Of a stretch of DNA of 64,000 bases, positions 1-9,235 are shown piece after piece. How positions within the stretch are numbered: position 1 is the first letter of the stretch; each line of letters opens with the position of its first letter. The notes under the pieces are model-generated. The model saw only the letters and a list, made by a program, of their open reading frames with translations, had not been told where the DNA came from and searched no databases. This DNA comes from JACJYC01 sp964558465. GTDB taxonomy: Bacteria > Bacteroidota > Bacteroidia > Chitinophagales > Saprospiraceae. Position numbers and translations under genes: made by a program. The stretch lies in the NCBI GenBank assembly GCA_964558465.1, contig CAZLEF010000001.1, positions 352,770-416,769 of the forward strand, in the 5' to 3' direction.

Positions 1-221
1 AACCCAGCCGGCAGGAAAGGACAGGCGGGCCGGGAGGTTCAAACACGGGAGCGCCCCGGGTCTGAGCCCGGGAAAGAGTTAAAAACAGGCATGCAAAAAT
101 CAGGCGAAAAAGGTGTGAATGCCTCATCGGAACAGTCGGGTTGTGTGGGTGATCGGGTAGCCTTATGGCTTCTTATCTAATTTGAAAAACTGTTTTTCAA
201 AAAGGGAGGATTACCGGATAA
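1..221. other. left-edge intergenic stretch
   Basis: No gene is recognised here. A frame on the plus strand is open from base 1 to a TAA at 178-180 without a stop, so it could be the tail of a gene that begins outside the window. Its translation (Gly, Ser and Lys rich, ending WLLI) matches no family I know. A short GC-rich inverted repeat (CCCGGG, six-base loop, CCCGGG) lies at about 55-72. The metallo-beta-lactamase-fold gene ends at 222 on the other strand, so any tail gene would converge on it. Confidence 0.3.
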
Positions 222-866
222 TTACTTCAAATAAAATACCTCCCCCTGTTGCGGGATTAAACACCCGGCGCAATCTACTTTTTCTCCCTTGGTATGGTGG
301 TAAATCACCACCTTTTCGCCGTTTAACGCCACGTTCTTCTCTTGGGCGTATTGATAAAGCCAAGGGGTGATAAAAAGCACGTCTACTTTCACTTTCGGCA
401 AAACATCCGTCGATTCCGTATCGCCGGGGAAGAAGAAATTTTTTTCCCGCCACTCTACCCGGTAAGCGTGGTGTTCGGGGGTATGGGGGGAAGGGATGGC
501 CGTGATTTTTATACCTTCAAAAAGCATGGTATCCACAAACGGAAGTCGTTTTGCGTCCGGTTTAACGGCAATAGCCGGTGGCGCGGCCAGGGTCCAGTCC
601 GTTTTTTCAAAAAGCCCCTGGTCGAAATGATCGGCATGGTGGTGGGTGATCAGGCAAAGTACTTTTGGCGCCGGCCGGACGGTTGCCATATCGTAGGTCA
701 TATAACCAAACGCCCCCGATTGGTAGGGGAAATCCGATAGCAAGGAAACCTTGCCGTCGGTAATCTCCACGGCTTCGTTCCCGATGAACGTCACCTTGAG
801 GGGCTGGGCGGGTACGGCGCAACCCAGGCTGTTCATCAGCAGACAGAAAATGGCTAATTGTTTCAT
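222..866 (-). CDS. MBL-fold metal-dependent hydrolase, exported
   Basis: The protein has 214 residues and belongs to the metallo-beta-lactamase superfamily, resembling UlaG-like hydrolases. An amino-terminal hydrophobic stretch with a Gly-Cys-Ala (residues about 14-20) suggests export, perhaps as a lipoprotein. The metal-binding HxHxDH motif appears as HHHADH at about residues 75-80. Further metal-ligand candidates are the His in SPHTPEHH and the Asp in FFPGDTES. The ATG at 866 was preferred over a GTG three codons upstream. It lies 13 bases after the stop of the upstream FtsX-like permease on the same strand and is probably cotranscribed with it. The substrate is unknown; the fold is clear but the reaction is not. 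Confidence 0.8.
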   Translation of the reverse strand: MKQLAIFCLLMNSLGCAVPAQPLKVTFIGNEAVEITDGKVSLLSDFPYQSGAFGYMTYDMATVRPAPKVLCLITHHHADHFDQGLFEKTDWTLAAPPAIAVKPDAKRLPFVDTMLFEGIKITAIPSPHTPEHHAYRVEWREKNFFFPGDTESTDVLPKVKVDVLFITPWLYQYAQEKNVALNGEKVVIYHHTKGEKVDCAGCLIPQQGEVFYLK

Positions 867-879
867 AATTTCCACACGT

Positions 880-3318
880 TTACTCGCTCCTCAAGCTCTC
901 CACCGGATTCGCCAGGGCTGCCTTCACCGACTGGAAGCTCACGGTCAGGAAAGCGATCAACAAGGCCAGTACGCCTGCCAGCGCAAAGATCCACCAGCTT
1001 ATTCCGATCCGGTAGGCAAAATTATCCAGCCACCTGTTCATAACGAACCATGACAACGGCGCCGCAATCAGCAAGGCTATCAACACCAACTGAAGGAAAT
1101 CTTTCGACAACAACCCCACAATGCCCGTCGTGGTGGCGCCGAGTACTTTGCGCACGCCGATCTCCTTTACACGCTGCTGGGCTACAAAAGCAGCCAGGCC
1201 AAACAACCCCAGGCAGGCAACCAGGATAGCGATCAGCGCAAAGCCGATAAATACCCGCCCCTGGCGCTGTTCGGCTTCGTACAATTGGCCATATTGTTCG
1301 TCGAGGAACTGGTAGTCGAATGGAAAATCAGGCAGAAAGTTTTGCCAGGTCGTTTTGATATGCGCCAATGCTTCCGATGTGCGGGCGCCGTCGATCCGGA
1401 TCGACAGGGCATTAAAGAACGTGCTGTCGCGGGGGATAAAAAAGATCATCGGCAGGATTTCCTGGTGGAGTGACTCGAAGTTAAAATCCTTATATACCCC
1501 TACGATACGGGCGTCCCTTCCGCCGTACTCTATGCGTTTGCCGACGGCCTCTTCCGCTGATTTCCAGCCGATCCCCCGCGCAGCCGCTTCGTTGACAATG
1601 AAGGACTCGAAGCGGTCGCTCCCCTGGTCTTCCAGGTAATTTCTGCCGGCAGCCAGTTCGAGTTCATAGGTGGTCGCAAAACGGTGATCAACAGTCACGA
1701 ACTTGAGGTCCACTTCCCTTTGTTCGAGGGAATCCGTTTCCAGTTGCGCTTTGGCGGAGCCGAAACTGTCGAGCAGCCGGCCGGACGGAAGCCGGGAGCT
1801 CCGGGCGATATTCCTGACTGACGCATCGGAGAGCATTTCATTCCGGAAACTTTCGTATTTCGGCGCCAGCGAGCTGTAAAAATTCATCGTGACGATTTGG
1901 TCCTTGTTCAGCCCCAGGGATTTGTCCTGCATGAATTTCAATTGTCTGAACACGACCAGGGTGGCGATGATCAGCCCGGCCGAAATAGCGAATTGCCCGA
2001 CCACCAGCACTTTCCTCAGGGCGCCCCCGCCGCCCTTGCCCGATAGGCCGCCCTTGAGCACCTGCATAGGCCGGAAGCCCGAAAGGAAGACCGCAGGGTA
2101 CAAACCCGCCAGAAGGCCGGTAATAAAAGCCAGGCCCAACACCGCCGCCGGCAAGACCACCCACATCCGGCGGGTGATCAGAAGTTCTTGCCCGAGCGCT
2201 TCATTGAGGAATGGCAGCGACAGAACAGCCAGGCCGGTGGCCAGCAAGGTGGAGGTCAATACCAATACCACCGCTTCTGTGAGGAATTGGGTGGCAATTT
2301 CCCCCCGGAAGGCGCCCACCGTTTTGCGGATGCCGATTTCCCTGGCCCGGGTCATCGAGCGGGCGGTGGAGAGGTTCATGTAATTGATACAAGCAATGAA
2401 AAGGACAAAAAGCGCGATGATGGAAAAAATGTAGATGCGTTTGATGTCGCCGTTTTCTTCGATCTCCGAGTCGAGGTGCGAGCGGAGATGAATATCTGTG
2501 AGGGGGTCCAGGTGGAGGCTGGTCCAGGTGGAGGGTTTTGGCATTTCGTTCTGAGCGGCTGCCTGGCCCATGTTCTTGTCAACGAATGCGGGGAACTGGG
2601 CTTCCAGTTTGTCCACAGGGTATCCCTTCGGCATCAGCAGGAAGGTAGAAAAGGCGTTGTTGCTCCAGTTGGTGCGCAGCCTTTCTTCGCCATAAATGAG
2701 CGTATCCCGGAGCGTGGCGAACGAAGCCAGCATTTCGGGGTGGAAATGGGAATTGTACGGAAAATCCTTAAAAACGCCGGTGACCCGGAACATAAAGCTG
2801 CCGTCGAGCCGGAGGGTCTGGTTCATCGGGTCGGCGTCGTTGAAGTATTTTTTGGCCGTTGTTTCGCTGAGCATCAGGGTATAGGGTTCGTTCAGTGCGG
2901 TCTCGGCATTGCCTGCAATCAGCGGTACGGTAAACACCTTCAGGAAATTGGGTTCTGCCGCAAATAGCTGGTCTTCGATGTACAGCCTTTCATCTTTGCG
3001 GAACGTGCCGGTATACTGCAATATCCGCGTAACTTCCTCGATATCGGGAAAATCGTTTTTCAGCAAGGGCCCGAAAGGCGGGGCCAGGTGGCCCAGATGC
3101 AGCGACATGGAGCCGTCTTTATTAAAGAACTTCCGGCTCACCCGCCAGATCCGGTCGGCGTTGGCATGGTACCGGTCGAAACTGAGTTCATTCCAGACAT
3201 AAAATCCGATGACCAGGCAGCAGGTCAAACCGATCGTCAGGCCGAAGAGGTTGATAAAACTGTAGCCTTTGTTTTTGAACAGGTTGCGCAAGGCAATTTT
3301 GAAGTAATTCCTGAACAT
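880..3318 (-). CDS. FtsX/MacB-like ABC transporter permease (paralogue A)
   Basis: A permease of 812 residues with the double MacB layout. There is a first membrane helix (about 20-45), a large periplasmic domain (about 46-290) and three helices with the FtsX core motif TRAREIGIRKTVGA (about 325-338). A fifth helix (about 436-458), a second periplasmic domain, and a last helix trio with VKEIGVRKVLGA follow. The carboxy terminus NPVESLRSE is the signature shared by most paralogues here. MacB-type permeases normally need a separate ABC ATPase, and none is encoded nearby. This copy is separated from the eight-permease run by two plus-strand genes and precedes the MBL-fold gene. A promoter-like element lies just upstream. 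The substrate cannot be told from sequence. Confidence 0.9.
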   Translation of the reverse strand: MFRNYFKIALRNLFKNKGYSFINLFGLTIGLTCCLVIGFYVWNELSFDRYHANADRIWRVSRKFFNKDGSMSLHLGHLAPPFGPLLKNDFPDIEEVTRILQYTGTFRKDERLYIEDQLFAAEPNFLKVFTVPLIAGNAETALNEPYTLMLSETTAKKYFNDADPMNQTLRLDGSFMFRVTGVFKDFPYNSHFHPEMLASFATLRDTLIYGEERLRTNWSNNAFSTFLLMPKGYPVDKLEAQFPAFVDKNMGQAAAQNEMPKPSTWTSLHLDPLTDIHLRSHLDSEIEENGDIKRIYIFSIIALFVLFIACINYMNLSTARSMTRAREIGIRKTVGAFRGEIATQFLTEAVVLVLTSTLLATGLAVLSLPFLNEALGQELLITRRMWVVLPAAVLGLAFITGLLAGLYPAVFLSGFRPMQVLKGGLSGKGGGGALRKVLVVGQFAISAGLIIATLVVFRQLKFMQDKSLGLNKDQIVTMNFYSSLAPKYESFRNEMLSDASVRNIARSSRLPSGRLLDSFGSAKAQLETDSLEQREVDLKFVTVDHRFATTYELELAAGRNYLEDQGSDRFESFIVNEAAARGIGWKSAEEAVGKRIEYGGRDARIVGVYKDFNFESLHQEILPMIFFIPRDSTFFNALSIRIDGARTSEALAHIKTTWQNFLPDFPFDYQFLDEQYGQLYEAEQRQGRVFIGFALIAILVACLGLFGLAAFVAQQRVKEIGVRKVLGATTTGIVGLLSKDFLQLVLIALLIAAPLSWFVMNRWLDNFAYRIGISWWIFALAGVLALLIAFLTVSFQSVKAALANPVESLRSE

Positions 3319-3338
3319 GGATTGGGTGTTTTGGTGGA

Positions 3339-3371
3339 CAAACTTAATGAAAAGACAAGAAATTTTTCCAA
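3339..3371 (-). promoter_or_regulatory. putative Bacteroidota promoter for permease A
   Basis: Reading the minus strand, TTG (3369-3371) is followed after 22 bases by TAAGTTTG (3339-3346), a match to the phylum's TAnnTTTG minus-7 element. The ATG of permease A is 20 bases further on. The spacing is at the long end of the usual 17-23 range. Confidence 0.5.
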
Positions 3372-3499
3372 CTATTGCATGGCGGCTGCCGGTTATAAAT
3401 AATCGTGCTGTTTCCCCGGTTGCCGAAATTCAGGAACCGGGGAACATAGGCAACCTATATCGTCTGATACTGTTTTTGTAAACAAATACCGGACTCGTT

Positions 3500-4618
3500 A
3501 TGACGCCACATTTTAACGCCTGGACCTTTTTTTTTGCGCTGACGGCATTAGCTGGTTTTTTGACTGCCGGCAGATTGTTTTTTCTGAACCACCAAAACCG
3601 GAACCGTGCCTTCGGCTGGCTCGCTTGTCTGGTGTTGCTTTTTGCTGCGATTTTGACAGAATGGGTGGTGATTTGGACCCAGGCGTTCCCACAAATTTTT
3701 CAAAGACAATGGCTGACTTTTTCCTTTCCCTTGTTTTTTGGCGTCTTGATATTGGGATATTATCGCGCAGCTTTTGATCCCGGAGCGCACAAAAAACTGC
3801 GTTTTTGGCATTGGATTCCGGGCATTCTGTTTTTTATCAAATTTTTACCCTTTCAACTTCATCACTTTCATATACCCGTGTATGATTGGGGGAAAGCAAC
3901 CCAGATACATCCAAAACTGGATCTGGCGGTTGGGTTGTTGTTTGCGCATATGGTCATTTACCCGGGCTATGTCTACAGGGTTTATGTAGCGCGTTTTGCC
4001 CATGATTCCGAAATGCTTCGCTGGCAAAGGTGGGTGTTTGGCGCGTTTTTGGGGATCGCCGTTTCGTATTTAATTTTCAATTTTTTGCCCGTCGGCGGGT
4101 TAAGGAATCCCCGATTGGATTGGATCGTTGCTTTGGCGATTGTTTTGTTTATGACCCTGGTGGGGTGGCTGGGCATGGTTCAACCCAAAATACTCGCCGG
4201 AATACCATTCAAACAGGCGATCAATCCGGTAAAATACCAAAAATCCGCTCTGCCCGAGGCGAAGGTCAATCAATTGGCGACGAGGGTCCGTTTGATGTTT
4301 GAGCAAGAAAAAATTTACCTCGATTCCGAACTGACGCTGGGTTCGCTGGCAGAAAAACTCGGCGTTTCCCGGCACCACCTTTCGCAAGCGATCAATACGG
4401 TTTTTGGTTTCAGTTTTTCAGATTGGGTGGCGCAATGGCGGGTAAAAGAGGCGCAATCCCTGCTCGAAAAAACAAAGGACAAGGAGATGAGCATCAAGGA
4501 AATTGTTTATCAGACCGGCTTTAACACCAAAGCCGCCTTCAATCTGGCCTTCAAAAAATGGACCGGGATGACGCCTACGGCTTTCAGAAAACAAAAAAAG
4601 ATGGAATTTTCCCCATAA
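3500..4618 (+). CDS. AraC-family regulator with N-terminal membrane domain
   Basis: The protein has 372 residues. The first 235 or so contain about seven hydrophobic helices, a common Bacteroidota layout in which a membrane sensor is joined to an AraC DNA-binding domain. The carboxy-terminal part carries two helix-turn-helix units: LAEKLGVSRHHLSQAINTVF at about 284-303, and the second ending in the family hallmark GMTPTAFRKQ. It is divergent from permease A, with 181 bases between the start codons, and lies 97 bases before the S41-type lipoprotein gene on the same strand. It may control either. The inducer is unknown. Confidence 0.88.
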   Translation: MTPHFNAWTFFFALTALAGFLTAGRLFFLNHQNRNRAFGWLACLVLLFAAILTEWVVIWTQAFPQIFQRQWLTFSFPLFFGVLILGYYRAAFDPGAHKKLRFWHWIPGILFFIKFLPFQLHHFHIPVYDWGKATQIHPKLDLAVGLLFAHMVIYPGYVYRVYVARFAHDSEMLRWQRWVFGAFLGIAVSYLIFNFLPVGGLRNPRLDWIVALAIVLFMTLVGWLGMVQPKILAGIPFKQAINPVKYQKSALPEAKVNQLATRVRLMFEQEKIYLDSELTLGSLAEKLGVSRHHLSQAINTVFGFSFSDWVAQWRVKEAQSLLEKTKDKEMSIKEIVYQTGFNTKAAFNLAFKKWTGMTPTAFRKQKKMEFSP

Positions 4619-4715
4619 GCCCTTTTTGGTCAAAAATTATCGGAGCGTAGATTTTCCGGCAATATTTGACGCCCGAATTCCCCTGATTGGGTTGGTTTGC
4701 AGGAAAATACCCGAT

Positions 4716-6575
4716 ATGAAATCGCTTGCCTTTATTTTTTGTTTTCTATTCATTTTGACGGCCTGTCCATCCCAAAATACTAAAAAAGTACTGGACACGG
4801 AACAATGGCGGCAAGACCTTCGGTTTTTTACCGAGCAGGCGCCCAAAATCCACGCCAACCTTTACCACACCCTTCCCAAAACAACTTTTGACAGTATTGC
4901 AGCCGACCTGGACCGACGACTCAATCAGTTGACTGACGATCAGATCCGGGCAGAATTGATCAAATGGGTAGCCGCTATTGGGGACGGACACACCCACCTG
5001 CGGCCAGAGAACACCCGGTCGTATCCGGTCCTTTTGTTTGGTTTTGAGGAAGGTTTTTTTGTAACCAACGGATCCGACGGCGCGGAAAATTTTATCGGTT
5101 GGGAATTGATCCGGATCAACAATCTTTCGATTTCCGATGCGCTTGCCCGGCTAAAGCCCTTCCAGAACAGAGACAATGAACACCAGATCCGGGCCCAGGC
5201 GCCCCTTTACCTCACAACAGTAGAAGCGCTTCAGGCTGCCGGTGTGATATCCAACCCGGAGGAAACCGTTTTTACTTTCCGCAACCCCGGCACCGGGGAA
5301 GAAAAAACAGCCCGGTTTTCCCCACAAGATAGCAGGGCCCTTCGCCAGGCCATACACGGTAAAATGCCGGCCACCCAGTCTCTATACCGAAAAAATCAGG
5401 ATAAAATGTATTGGTTCTCCTGGTTACCTGAACAGAAAACCCTGTACTTTCAATACAACGTGACTCGGGAAGATCCGAAGACGCCGATCCCCGGTTTCAT
5501 TCAACAAATGCGCGAAGCCGCAGATAAATACCCGATGGAAAAATTTGTGGTGGATCTGAGATGGAATGGAGGAGGAAACCTGTTCACCTCCAAACCCTTT
5601 ACCGAATTCATCGCCCGGCACCCCAAAATCAACCAACGAGGTAGACTTTTTGTCCTGATCGGCCGGCATACCTTTTCGGCGGCTTCGTATTTTACCACTT
5701 CCCTTGAATATGGCACAAAGGCCATTTTCATTGGCGAGCCCACCGGCGCGTCTCCCAACCATTACGGAGATGCCAACCCGCTACACCTGCCGAATTCCGG
5801 ATTGACACTCCGGCTTTCCAGCATTTACTGGCAAAACAGCTTCTCCTGGGATCGAAGGGCGGCCACCGAACCGGATATCGCAATCCCGCCCAGGGCTTCG
5901 GATTGGTTTGCCGACCGTGATGCGGTGTTGGAAACGGTTTTCGATTACCAGCTTCAGCCGGAAGTCAAAAAAACAGTTGCCAAAGGACTCGCCAAAAAGC
6001 TGGAAGGCCGGTATTTTTTTCAGGCCGACCGGTTGCTCGAAATCAAGGAATCCGATGAAAAATGGAGCATGACCATACCGGATTTTATCCATACCGGATT
6101 GTATGAATCGGAACAAGCCGACCGTTTGATCGCCGATGTCAGGTCTTTGAATATTACGCTCGCCGGACCGGAAAAAATCCGGCTGGAGGCGATGGGGGGG
6201 ACAGTTACACTGGATAAAGCGCCGGCCGGGTTCCAAACACCGGGTGAATTATTGCTCAGTGGTAAAACGGAAGAAGGCCTGGTTTCGTACCGCAATTTGC
6301 AGCGGTCCAATCCAAAAGCCCGCAGCATCTCCGAGAATGCCCTGAATCAACTGGGGTACGATCTGATGAACAAGGGGAATAAAAACGCCGCCCTCGCCAT
6401 TTTCCAACTCAATACTGAATTTTATCCTGAAGCTTTCAATACCTGGGACAGCCTCGCAGAATGGTATATGCTCGAAGGAGATAAAACCCGGGCGATTGAA
6501 TATTACCGCAAATCCTTGTCGCTGAACCCGACCAGCGAAAACGGGAAAAAAATGCTGGATAAACTCAACCGTTGA
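4716..6575 (+). CDS. S41-family peptidase-like lipoprotein with C-terminal TPR
   Basis: The protein has 619 residues from the ATG at 4716, which follows an AGGAAA ribosome site. An earlier TTG would remove the clear lipoprotein signal MKSLAFIFCFLFILTAC (Cys17). The central part is a tail-specific-protease-like S41 domain with LRWNGGGN (281-288) and TFSAASYF, where Ser321 is the expected nucleophile, followed by GEPTGA. After a beta-rich linker, the last 80 residues form tetratricopeptide-like repeats (AALAIFQLNTEFYPEAFNTW). It is probably anchored to a membrane and cuts or binds peptides outside the cytoplasm. It follows an AraC gene and is closed by a strong terminator. Substrate unknown. 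Confidence 0.82.
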   Translation: MKSLAFIFCFLFILTACPSQNTKKVLDTEQWRQDLRFFTEQAPKIHANLYHTLPKTTFDSIAADLDRRLNQLTDDQIRAELIKWVAAIGDGHTHLRPENTRSYPVLLFGFEEGFFVTNGSDGAENFIGWELIRINNLSISDALARLKPFQNRDNEHQIRAQAPLYLTTVEALQAAGVISNPEETVFTFRNPGTGEEKTARFSPQDSRALRQAIHGKMPATQSLYRKNQDKMYWFSWLPEQKTLYFQYNVTREDPKTPIPGFIQQMREAADKYPMEKFVVDLRWNGGGNLFTSKPFTEFIARHPKINQRGRLFVLIGRHTFSAASYFTTSLEYGTKAIFIGEPTGASPNHYGDANPLHLPNSGLTLRLSSIYWQNSFSWDRRAATEPDIAIPPRASDWFADRDAVLETVFDYQLQPEVKKTVAKGLAKKLEGRYFFQADRLLEIKESDEKWSMTIPDFIHTGLYESEQADRLIADVRSLNITLAGPEKIRLEAMGGTVTLDKAPAGFQTPGELLLSGKTEEGLVSYRNLQRSNPKARSISENALNQLGYDLMNKGNKNAALAIFQLNTEFYPEAFNTWDSLAEWYMLEGDKTRAIEYYRKSLSLNPTSENGKKMLDKLNR

Positions 6576-6594
6576 TCCACTTTATTTAGTACTC

Positions 6595-6640
6595 ATCCGA
6601 AAACCATCTGCTTCCAGGCCCGTGCGGATGGTTTTCGGAT
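6595..6640 (+). terminator. rho-independent terminator after S41 gene
   Basis: A perfect 14-base inverted repeat, ATCCGAAAACCATC (6595-6608) and GATGGTTTTCGGAT (6627-6640), with an 18-base loop, is followed on the plus strand by AGGTTTTTATT. It starts 20 bases after the S41 stop codon and lies between two convergent genes. It could also slow minus-strand transcripts leaving the permease operon. Confidence 0.85.
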
Positions 6641-6646
6641 AGGTTT

Positions 6647-9079
6647 TTATTCGCTCCTCAGGCTCTTTACGGGGTTGGCCAGCGCCGCCCGAATAGCCTG
6701 ATAACTCACCGTCAGAAAAGCGACCAATACAGCGACTACCCCGGCCAGTATAAACACCCACCAACCGATATCGATCCGGTAAGCAAAGTTGTTCAGCCAT
6801 TTATCCATGAAATACCACGCCAGAGGCGCTGCTGCAAGCAGTGAAATGAGCACGAGTTTTAAAAAATCTTTCGACAACAGCCCCACGATGCCGGTTACGC
6901 TGGCCCCGAGTACTTTGCGGACGCCGATTTCTTTGACCCGCTGCGCGGCCGCATGGGTTGCCAAACCAAACAAACCAAGGCAAGAGATCAGAATGGCCAG
7001 GAAACCAAACCCCCGGCAGGTGGCTGAAAGGCGGTTATCGTCTTCGTAAAAGCGGGCGATACTTTCGTCGAGAAACCGGCCGGTAAATATCTGTTCGGGC
7101 AGTACCGCATCGTAAGCGGTTTTGATCGAACTGGCAGTGGCCGATATATTGTCAGGCCGGATTTTCACCCCGGCTTCCCAATAAAATTCCTTCCGGGTGG
7201 TCATCATCAGCGGCAGATGTTCCTCATGCAATGAATGGGTATGAAAATCTTCGGCCACGCCGGTAATTTTCAATAAACTTCGACTGCCTAAACGGATATT
7301 TTGCCCGATGACTTCACCCGGATCGGCGATCCCCAGTTTTCGCAGCAACGTTTTATTTACAATCGCTTCCCGCATGGTATCGGATGGGGTCAGCCATTTG
7401 CCGGCCAGCAGGCGGATTCCGTAGGTTTCCTGGTAACTGGCGTCGCAAAACTTCAATGTAATGCCGTAAGGTTCGTCTTCAGGGCGGGAGCCGTAGCGAA
7501 AATTGGACGACCAGGTATTGCCCGAAAAAGGTTGGTCGCTGCTCAGGCTGACCGATTCCACTGCCGGGATCTGCAGCAATCGCTGTCGCAACGCTTCCTG
7601 CCGGGTAACGGTCAAACTATCCGAATTAAAAGAAAAAGTATACACCAGATCCTTGCTGAACCCCAGATCGCGCGAGCGGATATAATCCAATTGGAGGATG
7701 GTGATCATCGCACCGATGATGAGCCCCTGGGCGATCATAAACTGGAGGACCACCAGCGATTTTCGCAGTGCAGCCCCGCCGTGTCTGCCCTGGTCGGTGT
7801 TTTTCCTGAGTGCTTTTACAGGGTGATAACCTGCCAGAGAAAGCGAAGGATAAAGTCCCGCCAGCAAGGTTACGATAAGGGCCGTAACCCCGAGAAACAC
7901 CCAAACGGCCGGGTTGGAGAAAAAGGGCGCCTGGTCGGGTACGTCGGAAATGTATTTCAGCAGCGGGGCTGAAAAATGCGCAACAGCGGCGCCCAGGATG
8001 ACGGCCAACGCCACGATCAGCCCGGTTTCGCTCATGAACTGTGCCACGAGTTGACCCTGTTTCCCGCCCAGGGTTTTCCGGACGCCCACCTCTTTGGCCC
8101 GCAGCGATGCCTGCGCGGTGGCCAGGTTGATGAAATTGAAACAGGCCATGATGAGGATCAGCAGGCCGATGGAACCCAATACGCGCAACCTGCTTTTGGT
8201 GACGCGGTGCGAGCCCGAATGACCGTATTGTTCATTGTAATGCAGGTCGGAAAGCGGTTGGGCATGGTGGAAACGATTCTGCTTGCCGGAATCCCGGCTA
8301 TATTCCTTTTCGCCAACTTTGGCAAGCAGCGCGTTGGCCGCCTCAAGTTGGCCGGGGTCGCGCAGCAGGGCATAAACCTGGTTATTGCTGCTGCAACTGC
8401 CCCATTCCTTGTCGTAAAAAAAGAGTTGGGTGTTGTTGATCAGGGTGGGATACGATACAAAATAGGGCGCGGTGAAATCGCAGTTGACCGGAAGTTCCTC
8501 GATAACGCCTTTGACCGTTACCGGGATCAGGTTATCCACCATCACCGTTTTATCCATTGCATCCTGCCATTTGCCAAAACACTTTTCGGCCCAGGAACGG
8601 GTCAGCACAATCGCGCCGGGTTGGTCCATTGCTGTGGCCGGGTCGCCGGCCAGCCACTGGAAGTCAAATATTTTAAAGAAGTCCGATTCCGCAAAAAAGG
8701 CGGTTTGCGGCGGGGTTGTTCCGAATTTTTTCAGGGGCGCCCCGCCGGCCGGGTCGGGCACCGTGATGTTGGACCACATTTCCCGCACCCGGCCGAAGGC
8801 TTCAAACTGGCTGACGGAGCTTTCCATGGCATCCATTGCCGGAATAGGTGTGCAGACGGTATAAAATTCGCCTTCTTCCGGGCTGATACCCTTTGAAACC
8901 ACCCGCACGATCCGGTCGTAGTTCTGAAATCCTTTGTTGAAACTCAGTTCATAACTCACCATCCGGAAAATCAGCAGGGATGCGGCAATGCCCGCCGCCA
9001 GCCCCATCACGTTGATGACGGTGTACAGTTTGTTTTTGCGCAGGGTGCGCCAGGAGAATTTCAGGTTATTAATGGTCAT
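6647..9079 (-). CDS. FtsX/MacB-like ABC permease (paralogue B)
   Basis: A permease of 810 residues counted from the ATG at 9079 (MTINNLKFSW), matching the amino-terminal pattern of its paralogues. The same frame stays open upstream to a TTG at 9220, adding 47 acidic residues unlike the family start. I treat these as untranslated, without certainty. The first FtsX motif is LRAKEVGVRKTLGG and the second RVKEIGVRKVLGA; the end is NPVKSLRSE. It is the last gene of the eight-permease run. The gap to paralogue C upstream (156 bases) is the largest in the run. It has eight predicted membrane helices and two periplasmic domains. The partner ATPase is not in the window. Confidence 0.9.
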   Translation of the reverse strand: MTINNLKFSWRTLRKNKLYTVINVMGLAAGIAASLLIFRMVSYELSFNKGFQNYDRIVRVVSKGISPEEGEFYTVCTPIPAMDAMESSVSQFEAFGRVREMWSNITVPDPAGGAPLKKFGTTPPQTAFFAESDFFKIFDFQWLAGDPATAMDQPGAIVLTRSWAEKCFGKWQDAMDKTVMVDNLIPVTVKGVIEELPVNCDFTAPYFVSYPTLINNTQLFFYDKEWGSCSSNNQVYALLRDPGQLEAANALLAKVGEKEYSRDSGKQNRFHHAQPLSDLHYNEQYGHSGSHRVTKSRLRVLGSIGLLILIMACFNFINLATAQASLRAKEVGVRKTLGGKQGQLVAQFMSETGLIVALAVILGAAVAHFSAPLLKYISDVPDQAPFFSNPAVWVFLGVTALIVTLLAGLYPSLSLAGYHPVKALRKNTDQGRHGGAALRKSLVVLQFMIAQGLIIGAMITILQLDYIRSRDLGFSKDLVYTFSFNSDSLTVTRQEALRQRLLQIPAVESVSLSSDQPFSGNTWSSNFRYGSRPEDEPYGITLKFCDASYQETYGIRLLAGKWLTPSDTMREAIVNKTLLRKLGIADPGEVIGQNIRLGSRSLLKITGVAEDFHTHSLHEEHLPLMMTTRKEFYWEAGVKIRPDNISATASSIKTAYDAVLPEQIFTGRFLDESIARFYEDDNRLSATCRGFGFLAILISCLGLFGLATHAAAQRVKEIGVRKVLGASVTGIVGLLSKDFLKLVLISLLAAAPLAWYFMDKWLNNFAYRIDIGWWVFILAGVVAVLVAFLTVSYQAIRAALANPVKSLRSE

Positions 9080-9235
9080 TTTTTTTTTGAAGTTAAGGCC
9101 CTTTTTAAAGGAATTCGTTGCAACCTGGACAAGATAATCTTTTATCACGTTTTCTTCTACCTCATTTCCAGGCATAAACTCGATCAATTCAGCATAGTCA
9201 ATGTCATCGAAAAAAGACAACTGCGCCTTAAAATC

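Noticed and set aside
6595..6640. Operator palindrome for the permease operon
   Set aside because: It lies downstream of both converging genes and is followed by a T-run on the plus strand, so a terminator explains it.
7301..8896. Long plus-strand open frames (up to 306 codons) across permease B, and similar ones across the other permeases
   Set aside because: All are antisense shadows of conserved permease genes, with Arg/Gln/Gly-rich low-quality translations and no start signals.
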